DNA of 64,000 nt from NCBI RefSeq assembly GCF_037126465.1, contig NW_026999464.1, forward strand, positions 62,001 to 126,000. Reading direction: 5' to 3'. The position numbers and the translations under genes are program-made. Below the pieces are notes generated by a model. That model was not told the origin of the DNA, did not search any database, and saw nothing but the letters and a program-made list of their open reading frames with translations. Below, piece by piece: positions 33,695 to 44,604 of this stretch. Source of the stretch: Ornithodoros turicata. Its lineage: Eukaryota; Arthropoda; Arachnida; Ixodida; Argasidae. Every line of letters starts with the position of its first letter. Position 1 is the stretch's first letter.

Positions 33695-36283
33695 TTGGCT
33701 ACTTATCATGAAAACGACAGGATTCCGCGTGGGCTAGAAATCCACAAAACATCAACCTTCCCCCTGAACCATGAACGCAATGTGCAATGGCTGTCCATTC
33801 TTAACAAAGCATCTTTAGACCTAACTAAAATTATAATTTCTCACTGCCAAGATACTATCCAGTCTCTATCCGAAGACCCCGATGCCATTAACAGCACTAC
33901 CCCGTTGTCACATTCTCATAGATCAGAGTTAGACAAATTCCCCCAAAAGAAAAACATCCACCTGAAGCTCCGAAAGCAAAAGAAATTATTTAGAGACAAA
34001 ATCGATTGCCCTCCAACTCATAATACTTCCACAGATTCGGCACCCCCTAATTCCGAAGCCCGTAGCAATACTTCACAACTACGTCCAGATACCCCGTTAG
34101 ACAGCAACAGCCAGTTTGCCCCCGACATCCCCACACTAACCAAATGTAGCGTAGTGAACCTTCCTTCCCGTGACATTACACCCGCGGAAATCTCTCTACT
34201 GGAGAAGGGATTATCGTTTAGTCCCAATAACAGTAAAATCGATGAATATCAGCTACATCTGGATCTTGACAACTTTGCGCGGCGACTACGCCTTACGGAA
34301 TACGTCTACGACAAACCGCAATCAAATCTAAATCCTTTCCGTATAAAATCCGATTTTACTCCCAACCCGAACCGAGATAAAAGTCTTGATATGTATATCA
34401 AAGCTGTTCAGAGAGATATCCTCAGTACTTATGCAAGCTCAAACAATCGGAAATTCCGGCACAATCGTACGAAAGCAGAACAGCAAAGCTTGTCCGCGCT
34501 AGAAAGCAACGAAGGTATCATCATCAAACAGGCTGATAAAGGAGGTGCCATAGTCGTAATGGATAAGCAAGCTTATGTGGCGGAAGGACTCCGTCAACTT
34601 AATTGTGCAGACTTTTACAAACCTCTCGAATCCGACCCCACTAATGAAACTGCCGCAGATATATGTAAAACACTAAAACGGTTAAAGACCACTAAGAAAA
34701 TTGGCGATGCGCTCTACGAATACTTACTTCCTAAAGACCCTAAACCAGGCCGATTTTACATGCTCCCTAAGATACATAAACCAGGCAATCCCGGAAGACC
34801 AATTGTGTCCAGTAACGGTACCGCTACAGAAAATATATCGTCCTTCGTCGATCACGTTCTCAAATCTATCCCCCCTAAATTACCTTCCTACGTCAAAGAT
34901 ACCAACCATTTCCTTCAAACTGTATCTCAAGTAACCGTCCCCTCAAGCTGTCTCTTGGCAACGTTAGACGTCACGTCCCTTTACACTAATATTCCCCACG
35001 CAGATGGTATAGCAGCGGCCGTTTCAGCATACAAAAATCAACCTGACCAGCCGTATGATCCTACTGTCCTCACCGAACTGCTAACACTGATTTTGACCTC
35101 CAATAACTTTGAATTTGATAACAAGCACTATCTGCAAGTTAACGGGACAGCTATGGGCACGAGAATGGCCCCCAACTATGCAAATATCTTCATGGCATCC
35201 CTGGAGGAAACATTTCTCGAATGTTCCGTGTTGAAACCACTTGTGTACAAGAGATTTTTAGATGATATTTTTATCATATGGCCTCATTCTGAAAGCGACC
35301 TTCTCACGTTCATCAACCGGTTCAACCAAATTCACCCTAACATTCAATTTACCTCCCACTACTCCGCCTCCACTGTTACCTTCTTGGATGTGGAAGTCAA
35401 GTTACAAAACGGCGGCATCTCAACCAACTTATACCGGAAGCCTACCGATGCTCAGCAATACTTATCGTTCCGCAGTTGCCATCCAAGGCATACTAAGTTA
35501 GCCATACCTTATAGTCAGTCATTGCGCTACCGCAGAATATGCACTAACGATGCCGAACTAGATAACCATCTCCAACGACTAGAACAAACCTTCATTGATC
35601 GTGAATACCCGGACAAACTTGTTAAAGACGCTATAGCCAGAGCAAGATCCACAGATCGCCAACAATTGCTCCAAAGATCTCCTCGAGCCAATGGAAATTC
35701 TGCAGTAAATCTCACTGTCACATTCAATGGCAGCGTTCCTAACATTAGCCGGATACTCAACCGCCACTACACAATTCTTTCACATTCTGATCGGATGAAG
35801 GAAATATTCCCACAGCCACCGCGCGTAAGTTATCGCCGGGCGCGGAACATCCAAGACAGACTAGTAAATGCCAAAATTAACAAACTTCCAGAAAATAACA
35901 CTGGTTGCCACCCTTGTAATGCAAGTAGATGCCAAATTTGTAAATCAATGCAAGCCGCTAACTCTGCAGAACGTACCAATTCTAATTATCGGGTCAACAT
36001 TAATGGCGACTTTAACTGTAATTCTCCCAATGTTGTCTATCTTCTTCAATGCAATGAATGCAACGCCCAATATATCGGACAGACAGCTACGCCATTTAGA
36101 ACACGATTCAATAACCACAAATCTGATGTCGCGAAGAAACCTAATCTGCCAGTGTCGCGCCATTTCAGTAAACCAGGACCACTAAATTACCAATATATAT
36201 ATTTTCATCCTGCAGTCAGGCTTTCCTTCCCAGCGGCTCAGAGAACCCAGGCAGCACAATGTACTGAACGTCGAGTGCAATAG
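33695..36283 (+). CDS. PLE copy D ORF2: reverse transcriptase with GIY-YIG endonuclease
   Basis: 862 residues as read. Order: N-terminal domain 1-270; ADKGGAIVVM near 279; LPKIHKPGNPGRPIVSSNG near 360-380; RT motif A TLDVTSLYTNIPH (Asp425); NGTAMGTRMAPNYANIFMAS near 485-505; the active-site FLDD near 521-524; KPTDAQQYLSFRSCHPRH near 580; Cys linker CHPC...CQIC near 738-749; and GIY-YIG signature VYLLQC...QYIGQT at 780-797. It would nick DNA and prime copying of the element RNA. One extra base near 36180 (SKPG-PLNY where copy C has SKPGHSITN) shifts the last residues, and a MITE sits further on at 36247, so the C-terminal tail REQRESYLIHKFQ is lost. Otherwise the best copy in the window. Confidence 0.92.
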   Translation: MATYHENDRIPRGLEIHKTSTFPLNHERNVQWLSILNKASLDLTKIIISHCQDTIQSLSEDPDAINSTTPLSHSHRSELDKFPQKKNIHLKLRKQKKLFRDKIDCPPTHNTSTDSAPPNSEARSNTSQLRPDTPLDSNSQFAPDIPTLTKCSVVNLPSRDITPAEISLLEKGLSFSPNNSKIDEYQLHLDLDNFARRLRLTEYVYDKPQSNLNPFRIKSDFTPNPNRDKSLDMYIKAVQRDILSTYASSNNRKFRHNRTKAEQQSLSALESNEGIIIKQADKGGAIVVMDKQAYVAEGLRQLNCADFYKPLESDPTNETAADICKTLKRLKTTKKIGDALYEYLLPKDPKPGRFYMLPKIHKPGNPGRPIVSSNGTATENISSFVDHVLKSIPPKLPSYVKDTNHFLQTVSQVTVPSSCLLATLDVTSLYTNIPHADGIAAAVSAYKNQPDQPYDPTVLTELLTLILTSNNFEFDNKHYLQVNGTAMGTRMAPNYANIFMASLEETFLECSVLKPLVYKRFLDDIFIIWPHSESDLLTFINRFNQIHPNIQFTSHYSASTVTFLDVEVKLQNGGISTNLYRKPTDAQQYLSFRSCHPRHTKLAIPYSQSLRYRRICTNDAELDNHLQRLEQTFIDREYPDKLVKDAIARARSTDRQQLLQRSPRANGNSAVNLTVTFNGSVPNISRILNRHYTILSHSDRMKEIFPQPPRVSYRRARNIQDRLVNAKINKLPENNTGCHPCNASRCQICKSMQAANSAERTNSNYRVNINGDFNCNSPNVVYLLQCNECNAQYIGQTATPFRTRFNNHKSDVAKKPNLPVSRHFSKPGPLNYQYIYFHPAVRLSFPAAQRTQAAQCTERRVQ

Positions 36284-36395
36284 GGGTGGACGGGTAGGTG
36301 GAAGGTCTTGAGCGCACTCATGAAGCTAAAGAACATTGATGACACATACCGTCCACCCCTATTGCACTCGACTTTCAGTACATTGTGCTGCTTGG
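36247..36395. mobile_element. 149-bp MITE (family M2) inserted in PLE D ORF2
   Basis: TIRs CCAGGCAGCACAATGTACTG and CAGTACATTGTGCTGCTTGG, flanked by a 4-bp duplication GAAC (36243-36246 and 36396-36399). Removing it restores the PLE sequence seen in copy C, so the insertion is younger than copy D. Confidence 0.9.
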
Positions 36396-36792
36396 GAACA
36401 ACGCGAATCTTATCTCATTCATAAATTCCAGTGTCAGATAAACGAAGATCCAGGAATCCTTTCTACTATTCGCAACCTGCATTCCTAATCCAGCACAATA
36501 CATACGCTCTTTTGTCTCTTTTTCAGGCTCACGGGTATGTCCTCAAGGTTCTGCTGCACAGACCCGGTCATTCCCCTTTCACTTATTCACGGACCTGTGT
36601 TAGTTATGACAAAAGCGCTTGCGCTGCTCTCTTTCCCTTGTACATAACCCTTTCCCATATATAAAGCTTGTTCTTGTCACCAAACCCAGTCCCGTCGAAG
36701 GCAGCGCTGACTGCCGAAACGTATAACGTATAACCCTATATGTGTTAATAAACTCCCCTTTGTGTTTTCCTGTAAGCTCTTTGTCGTCTGCT

Positions 36793-36795
<3 letters not shown>
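36396..36795 (+). mobile_element. PLE copy D C-terminal remnant and 3' pseudo-LTR
   Basis: The end of ORF2 (ATCTTATCTCATTCATAAAT, coding SYLIHK) and its 3' flank continue after the MITE. The flank repeats the 5' pseudo-LTR up to CTCTTTGTCGTCTG and stops at (TA)n. Confidence 0.8.
36687..36724 (+). ncRNA. Hammerhead-like motif, D 3' pseudo-LTR
   Basis: Same as the 5' copy up to GAAACGT, after which the sequence changes to ATAACG, destroying the GTC cleavage site and stem I. Confidence 0.4.

Positions 36796-36834
<39 letters not shown>
36796..36834. repeat. (TA)n shared by the 3' ends of PLE D and E
   Basis: About 19 TA units. D ends at its left edge, E (opposite strand) at its right edge. Confidence 0.95.
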
Positions 36835-36838
<4 letters not shown>

Positions 36839-37802
36839 GAGGTAAAAGGATTATCAAACGGCCACGAAGTTTTACAGAAGTTCAAAAAAAGACGCGGAAA
36901 CAGATTTTAGAGAAGTTATAAACACTAGTTTATTACATGGGGAGACATTAAAAAGTAAAATGGGCAAGGGATCGACGTTTCGACAGTTACACTGTCTTCG
37001 TCAGGACAAAAGATGCGTAGCTGGCTACACATTACTTAAATAGGTTTGGTACATGACGTCATAATCGATATGGGCACGCCACAGGCGTTTGTCAATGAGT
37101 CAGATTTGGGAATATTCCAGAAGGTCAAGTCCGGGTGGTGATGTCATTCGCCGTAGGTCACTGTCCACTTTGGGGAAAATTCCAGGCAGGATGAGCGCTG
37201 CTTCAAACTTTGCTGAAAAAAAAGAAAAGAAAAAGGAAGAAAAACAGAAGGGAAACGAAAAGGAGGAAAGTGTAGCTCATCTAGGCGGCCAAATTTCTTA
37301 CCGTTGAAAGTGCTCCCAGATCTTCGTTAATGGTTGATTGGAATTTGTAAATGAGATAAGATTCGCGTTATTCCCTGCACCGATCTGAGCTAAAATTTGA
37401 CTGGAGAATAAAAAGTGACACGTTATTTAGTGAATGACCTGGTTGTTTGAAATGGCGAGAGACCGGGAGGTTTGGCTTTTTGGTAACGTCAGATCGGTGG
37501 TTGTTGAACCTGATCCGAAATGATGTTTTAGTCTGACCTAAGTATTATTGTGCTTGGCACATGCCGCACTGAATGACATAAATGACGTTAGATGAATTAC
37601 AGTCGAAGTCACCATTAATTTTGACGGAAAAATTGGAATTAGTACTTTTAAGTACTTGGGTGCTTTGCATTAATTTGCATATTTGACACCTTCGACCATC
37701 GCACGGGTGACAGCCGTTTCCTGGATGCGCTGCTTTGCTAACTTTAGAGCTAACTAGATTATCGTGCAGGTTGCACGCGCGCCTGTAGGTTACCCGTGGT
37801 GG
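36835..37802 (-). pseudogene. PLE copy E: 5'-truncated GIY-YIG fragment and 3' region
   Basis: The minus strand resembles copy B from the Cys linker (GCHPC...CQIC) through GIY-YIG to the stop, then a 3' flank down to (TA)n. The signature is broken: where B reads QAQYVGQTK, an extra TAA-containing triplet interrupts QAQ and YLGQTK. RT is absent. It belongs to the A/B subfamily, not to C/D. Confidence 0.85.
36968..37008 (-). ncRNA. Hammerhead ribozyme motif, PLE copy E (best PLE example)
   Basis: On the minus strand: TTTGTC, CTGACGA, a spare A, stem II GACAGT-GTA-ACTGTC, GAAACGTC, GATCCC. Both core strands (CUGANGA and GAAA) and the GUC site fit consensus. The ACGU before the cleaved C is self-complementary, which suits a dimeric ribozyme with a very short stem III. 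Stem I is short (GTC with GAT/GAC). Confidence 0.65.
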
Positions 37803-37843
37803 TAACCTACCCCTATATAAATATATATATGGCTTTTTTTGGC

Positions 37844-37844
<1 letters not shown>

Positions 37845-37911
<67 letters not shown>
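37845..37911. repeat. (TA)n followed by (TG)n
   Basis: About 17 TA then 17 TG units, near the truncated 5' edge of PLE E. Confidence 0.95.
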
Positions 37912-39690
37912 TGTGCTCCTTTGGTGGCGGTGACTGATGAGCGATACCGATATAACATCTACCCTACCAGTGAAGAAAAAGCAACGCGCAAAAACTTGTT
38001 TTGCCGTGACATTCAACACTGGTTACTGCACGTGTGAGCCGGGCTGTTTGGATTTAATCCACATGGATTTTATCCAGTAGATTCTTCGAATTTTATCCAC
38101 ACAATTTTATCCAGGTGTTTTAGAGATTTTCTCCAGAAGTGATGAGAAAGACATTCTCAATTCAATGCCACACCGAAAAGTCCCTGTTTATTTTCTTGTA
38201 GTGTTGGCTACATACAAAATCCCAGGTACGCGCAGCATTAGCTTTTAACCGTTTTAACTTTGTAACTTTTCAACTAATTGTTTAAGTTTTCAGATTAAAC
38301 TTTTTCCCGTTTTCTGCGCATTCAGGGAGAGACTTTCTTCCGCTTTCTGTAGGTACTGTAACTAAGGTGCGCTGAAACACGACGGCTAATACAGGCTCGT
38401 ATAGGATCCACGCCATTCAATCACGCGTGCATGGAACTCAACTTTTCAAAAAACAATGGAAACTGATGCAATGATTGGACAGGTAGTTTCGTAAACAAAA
38501 ACTGAGAGGTCACCCGAAATCAAGAACAGCAAAGCACATTTGTTTGCACTTGTTTGCATTTGTTTCTTTGCACATTTGTTACTCTCGTTTCTAGCACGTT
38601 GCACGTTTCTATCCTTGTATATGTTCTCAAAAAATATCCAGAGTTTATCCAGAAACGCTCACTGGAGAGGATTCTTTTTAAACCCTGCGTGTGAAAAAAG
38701 GTATGGTTTGTTCGGTGCGCCAGATGATCTCGACCTCTTCAAGAAATGGGAGAAGAGCCTGGATCGCGTGAAGCGAGAAAGGCCGAGGCTAAAAGCCGGT
38801 GGGACGTGTTGGATGTGACTACTTAGCAATGAATATAGTCATATAGTCATATTCTATGCTCTAACAAGAATGCACTTCTAATTGAAGGGCAAAAAACGCG
38901 CTCGGCTGAACGTAGTAAAAAGTGTAAACTTATTAAGGAAGCGAAACTACAATGAAACTAGTTCGTATGGATGTTCATTTGATTTGAAGAACAGTATTTT
39001 ATATGTTATGTTCATTATAGTAGTGTCCAATATAACGTATACATTGTAGAAAAACAATGCTGTGAACCACGAAAGGGAGGACAGAAGCGAAATAAATTAG
39101 ATGAGGACTGCGAGATAGCAGAAAAAAATGAATTAAAAAATGACGTTTATTAACGTTAACCACAGACGAGGGGACGACGTCATGCCGTCAGAGTTGCCAA
39201 AATGTTGCTGTTTGTTGCCCGCTGCAGTCTTTGTCTCTGATTGAAGTTGTATACGGGTCTTGTTCATGTGCGGGTATATGCGTGTAGCGCACAATAAATT
39301 ACGTGGTCTCGGTTTGTCATTGAATAGCCATTGTACAACGAAGATATATCTGCATGTATATCTATATTTGTTACGACAGCACCGCATCTGAAATCGCTAT
39401 CCTGTGTTCACGATCTCCCGCGTGCTGTTACGAACTAAGTTAGATGCAAGAACCCTTACCCCATAAACTGAAACCAAAAAAGAGAATACACCATATAGAG
39501 TAGTGTTCTATATTAATGGTAAGCGGTATGCGACGACTTCCATGACACCTCCCTCCCAGAAAAAGAATCCTTCGCTGCACATCTCATTCATGATTACAAG
39601 TGAAACGGATAACAAAACAAGAGCTTAATTCGAGTCAGGGTGAAGGCAGCGTGCTTATTTTGTCATAATATTTTCACCAAAGTATGATGC
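37912..39690. other. No gene recognised
   Basis: Has a cluster of TTTTATCCA words at 38075-38120 and again near 38640. The frames are short. No supported gene. Confidence 0.35.
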
Positions 39691-39699
39691 TGTCGTTCC

Positions 39700-40440
39700 T
39701 GCCAAGAATTACTCGTGCATGCGCTGCTCTGCAGCAGCTTTTCCACTGCAACTTCGCCAGAGGTTGGCATACCTACGCATTGGCGCGCCACCTGTCGCCG
39801 TCTTCCGCGTCCGTCCTGCCTCAAGGCGCGCGCCTCTTACACCAGGCATACGATATCTAGCCACCATAGCTTATGCACTCGGGGGCGGCGTATACTTCTA
39901 GTTGTCGAGAGGGCCGCTGCGGTTCCACAAATTGGTACACATACAAGCACACCGCTAACTCCGCGCCTGAGGCAGTCTGAGCGACAAGTGAGCGGATGGT
40001 GCCCCGGCAGCTGTGCTGGTCCCCTGGTCCCCCTGATTCTAGCCGTCTTCAAGGCCATCTTAGCGGCGCACCCGGACTCCGCTGGACTCCAGGATGTCCA
40101 GGCCTTACTCGCTTCTCAAAAGTTTTCTGACCGCGGGTCGTGGACCATATGTATAAGCGGGCTACCATCCTCCAGTGGAATGCCTCCTCATGCCCCTCTG
40201 CCGCCCATGTGCCGCTGGCGTCTTTTTCATTTTCTGTTTCTGTTTTTTTTTTGCAAGGAATAGCAAGTCGGCTTCTGCCTGGCTGACCTTTCCTTTTTGC
40301 CTGCCTTTTCTTTTTGTAATAAACATATCCCCCTCCCTCGGAGGAATGCGCGTGGTCTGCGTACGAAGCTACCGGATCTCGAGTTGCTTTTGTTGAAGTA
40401 CCGGCAAGCACAACTGTGGTTTCCCGGCAACAATCCGACA
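39700..40440 (+). pseudogene. LINE fragment: end of ORF1 region and start of endonuclease
   Basis: Near 40160 the frame reads ATILQWNA, the usual start of an apurinic-type LINE endonuclease. About 165 bp later another frame reads NARGLRTKLPDLELLLLKYR, the natural continuation. The two parts are separated by an insertion bordered by GGAATGC (about 40178 and 40343). The interrupter has a T-rich middle and an AATAAA. Upstream frames are broken. The clade cannot be told. Confidence 0.45.
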
Positions 40441-41926
40441 CGTTATAGATGACTGTATAGTCAGTACATATATGAGCGACGGAACTTGAACTGCTGGATT
40501 AGAGGCCATTCAACATCTGGAAACTTCTCGGCCCATGGAGTAACCCCGCACATCAGTACCGTACACTTGGCGCTGTATATACTTGGCGCTCAATAACTGT
40601 AGGGATTTCTTTTGTTTTCATTCCCACTTCATCCTTTCATGTGAACCTTTATGGGGTGGGTCCTGTACTCAGCGCAGAGAACATGGAGGAAGGAAACGCG
40701 AGGAGCGGCCCCTCAGAGAGTTTTTCATCGGGACGAGCGTAGCATTCTGGGATGCTCCTGTCTACCACGTGACCACCCACGTGACCCTCTAGACAGCATG
40801 GCGCCAGCAGAGCAGACGACGCGAGCTGTAATTGTGTCACAGTTCAGATGCCAGTATTACGTTGAATGCGTGCTTGAACTTTATTTCTATGTGTTCGAAT
40901 GTTTGCTGTTCTATCAGAAGAACAGTCACAGTGTGCAGAACGCAAAAGGCGTACGCGGGACCGGAAACATCACATGTGGCAACGGTTACTTCCAACGTAT
41001 GTACGTTCCTTGATTAAGTGGTAAAGAATGCCGTGCTAAGAACACTATTAATCAGGTTTGCACAACAACAGAAGGTATGAAATGACTCTGTGGCACAGTT
41101 TGAGGTACCAAATGAACAATTCAAGATGACTCGAACACACACTGGCGACGAAAACAACTGACCGTGTACTTACGAACAAAACGCGTTCCCTTGAGAGAGC
41201 TGCTTTCAGTTCAACGGGAGCTGCAGCCGGGACAGGAACACGTTACCACACGTCGTTTCCACGATAGTGCTCACATTTTCACAATAAATTACTTTAAAAA
41301 AGCAAAATCATGCCTTGCAAAACCGAAACATTAGAGTGGGTCACATGGTGGACAGGAAGCAATGGCGATTTTGACTCGAGCGACCGATAGAGGACGGCTA
41401 CGCTAGTCTGGGGCGAAGAGCCGCTCGTTTTGTTTCCTTTCTCCATGGCAGAGAAACATCCCACATCATCATCATCAGCATCATCATCCATTCATTTATT
41501 TATGTTGTTGTTACAGAGGGGGAGACAAAACTGGCTAGCACACCTACCGTTGCGGACTCTTCTGCTAACACGGTATTATTATTTGTAGATAAGCACACAG
41601 ACCATTTCCAATTGGAATCTTCTTTGGCGGGTCGAACCAGCCTCTTTCGGCTGTAATCAGACATGAACAAGATACTCAGAAATGTATTTCAGATAAGATA
41701 ATAATACTGACATTAGAATGAAATTAAGACAGAGCATAAATACGTAGAAATTAAAGTAATGAAGATAGAGTACGAAATGCTTCAAAAAGTATTTGAAATA
41801 CAATTAGGATACTATTTATCCTTGAACGCAAAATGTCACCGGTCACTGGTCATGCGGCAAATCTCCGGTATGTGACATGAATCACCTAAAACCCGCGCAC
41901 TACGCTAGCCGCAGCTGTGTGGTAGG
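40441..41926. other. No gene recognised
   Basis: Short overlapping frames and a CATCATCATC simple repeat near 41465. Nothing supported. Confidence 0.35.
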
Positions 41927-42604
41927 AGTAGGGTTGCCACCTGGCCGGTATTATACCGTCACGGCCGGTTATTTGCCGGTTACCGGTAGGAAGGTGATCC
42001 CGCGCAGCCTTCTGCCGGTATCTGTGGCTCGAGGCCTTCTACAGGGGATTTTGCGGGGCTTTCCCTTCAGCATTCCACTACAGCTTGAATAAATCTGGAG
42101 CACAGACCCAACTCCGCAGTCACCAGTAGTTTTCTTAGTTATTAATGAGTTATTAATTATTATTATATTGTCATTATTATTCATGGAGTCCTGTGTTCGG
42201 AGGGCACATGATCAGTGGTTGTGCAAATCTGTTGGTGGTTGTGTCGAGCCAGCTAGAACTTAGGCCGTATGCAACCATCATGAGATTTCCGCCTGCTAAG
42301 AAGGGTTTGTCTGCGTCGATTGCTTTTTTCGAAGTAAGTGGCAGTGCAATCCAGTTGCTCCTATACGATCCAGTGTGGCGTTCATGCCTGTTTATAGCAA
42401 TTTCTAGCATTAATGATACAGCCACGTACAGGAAGATATGTTTCGTAGTATTATCTTTCTCTCTCTCTCTCTTTCTCTCACTCTCTCTGTGCATGTCCAC
42501 CCCTCACCCACTTCCCTTTCCCGTGAGCTTTTCCTCCTTTCCATCTACTCCACCTCCTCTCCTTCAGCCGGTATTTTTCACTAGGAAATGTGGCAACCCT
42601 AGAT
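41927..42604. mobile_element. hAT-like non-autonomous element
   Basis: Ends GTAGGGTTGCCACCTGGCCG and TGTGGCAACCCTAG are inverted, followed inwards by CCGGTA-rich sub-termini on both sides. The inside holds a CT-rich tract (42451-42490). Confidence 0.65.
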
Positions 42605-43440
42605 AGAAGTCATCTAAAAACAAGTCCCAAAAAGATGACAAAGAGACTCCACATAACTCCACTAAGTGTATGTGACCCAGAACAAAGCAAACTTCTTGCG
42701 GGTCCCTGCTCGCCGGGGTCAGAATTAGGCGATACCGCGTCAGGGCACACATAATATAGAACCCTCACTGGCCAAGGATTAGTACACATGGTTGGCAAGA
42801 TATCTAAATGGGGACTTCCAAGAAGGGCCAATGTCCGGGTCAAGTCTGAGGGACTCAGGAAATTTCCACTCAACAAGCAAAATAATGGAAAGACGAGACA
42901 CAGGGAGTTTGAGAGAGATCCAAAATATGTAATTAGAGTATTGAGTAGAAAGCACGACAAAATGATTTTTAAATAGAGTAGAAATACACAAAACAAACAA
43001 GTACTGAGCAGAGTACCAAAATACCGCAAATTGTGTTTAAAATACAGAATTTTAAATACTATACTCTAAATACCTACAAGTCTGTATTTACCTAAAAACA
43101 AAGTTCAGTCACAGCACCGCTATATATTTCTTGCGTGGAGCAGCATATCCATGCGGTTTTTCGCTCCCCCAGCTATCCAGTTGCCAATAGAATTTCCATC
43201 CCCCTGGTTCATACGCGGGCTTGACGGAAGGTTAGGAACAACCGTGATGGACCCTTCGCACAGATTTGTCTATTTCTTTATTTCACATATACTGCAAGCT
43301 CAATAGAGGTTATTGAAGGAGTGCATTAACAAGGCGATCTATAGGCGTGAGAGAACTGATGTTCTGAGGCTGGATGTTCAACAGTTGCCGCTTGCGTCGA
43401 CCCTGTCGTATGAGTGTGTGTATGAGTGAGCAAAAATGTA
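42605..43440. other. No gene recognised
   Basis: Overlapping short frames on both strands. No motif. Confidence 0.3.
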
Positions 43441-43444
43441 AGAG

Positions 43445-43600
43445 TGAAAGGAGGTTGAGTGAGAGAGAGTGACTGGTTTGTCCCTTCAGATGACGCACCC
43501 TGGAAGTCGCTGAGAAGGCGTGTTAGCTTAGCTCAATTGGTAGAGCCCTGGACGGGTAATACAAAAGATGTGTTTTCGAGTCCTACAGCTGGCTAACCTT
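43445..43600 (+). repeat. tRNA-derived SINE, plus copy
   Basis: GTTAGCTTAGCTCAATTGGT (A-box-like) and TTTTCGAGTCCTACAG (B-box-like) at tRNA spacing. The upstream flank matches the minus copy at 44.5 kb. Confidence 0.7.
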
Positions 43601-43869
43601 TTCAGTGACTTGCGTCTTTCTTCGTTGATCTATAGGCAGTTCGCGAACACTGCCGTCCATTGTGTTCCAAGAGGTGACACAGCACGAACAATAACTATAT
43701 ACTTGAAGCAGTCTACGCGGTATGGAAACTGCGTGAGATGTAGATGATGAGCACTTCTCAGAGAGGACGCTCCGGCATAAGAAAAGTATATAACGAAAGA
43801 AATATTCAGTTTTACCGGTAATGAACACGTGAAAAGTCCTGAGAGAGCGGGCGCGGTCTAAGTGGACTG

Positions 43870-44350
43870 AGACCAATATCTTGAGGCTCCGTAGACGGCG
43901 AAAACAAAGAGTCGTGCCTCGCCAAGATAAAATGTGACTGCCTTATACTCGGGACCTGCTCGAGCTTTTCTGTAGCAGAGTTGGTGTAAGGGTTCCAGGC
44001 TTTGCTAGCATATTCCAGAACTGGATGTTGCCACAGTTTTGTACTCGAGCAGATTAGTCTTGACAGTTGAAAATTTCGGAGACATCCTCAAGAAGCCTAG
44101 CTTTTTTCAGAGCTTTAGAACATCCATTCTCGATGTGAGGACACCAAGAAAGCCGAGAATGCAAGGTAACCCCTAGACGGATGTCTAAAGCGACGTCAAT
44201 GTCTGTGTTTTCCATCACCTCCTGTCGCTTCGCTTCGAGATATTTAAATATTTGTAAATTTATATATTCCCTTAAATATTTATTGCAATCAACCCTAATT
44301 GCGGGCAACCCGTCAATTTTATAGGCTAAAAGTAGCGGATTATGGTCGAT
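43870..44350 (-). pseudogene. CR1/Jockey-like LINE fragment between two SINE copies
   Basis: The minus strand reads LGVTLHSRLSWCPHIENGC and, after frame breaks, LEYASKAWNPYTNSATEKLE and SHFIL, the conserved region downstream of the RT active site. Only the thumb and connection part is left. Confidence 0.65.
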
Positions 44351-44394
44351 GAAAGATGAAAGTCACTGAAAAGCGTAAATGCAGGCTAGCTAGG

Positions 44395-44585
44395 TAAATT
44401 CCATGAGAGGCAAGCCTGAGCGATGGGCTGAAAAGGTTAGCCAGGCTGTAGAACTCGAACCCACATCTTCTGGATTACCGGTTCAGGGCTCTGCCAATTG
44501 AGCTACGCTAACACGCCTCCTCAGGGACTTCCAAGGGCGCGTCATCTGAAGGGACAAACCAGCCACTCTCTCTCAGTCATCCTCA
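44395..44585 (-). repeat. tRNA-derived SINE, minus copy
   Basis: On the minus strand GTTAGCGTAGCTCAATTGGC and TGGGTTCGAGTTCTACAG repeat the plus copy at 43.5 kb in inverted orientation. Confidence 0.7.
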
Positions 44586-44604
44586 TGAGAGAGAGTGGCT
44601 GGTT

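Noticed and set aside
39715..40263. A 182-residue frame as a host protein
   Set aside because: It overlaps the LINE-like frames, ends in a low-complexity FLFLFFF stretch from a T-rich insertion, and has no domain.
43520..43595. Functional tRNA genes at 43.5, 44.5, 6.9 and 20.4 kb
   Set aside because: A and B boxes are present, but cloverleaf pairing is poor and flanking bodies repeat elsewhere, so SINE heads are the better call.
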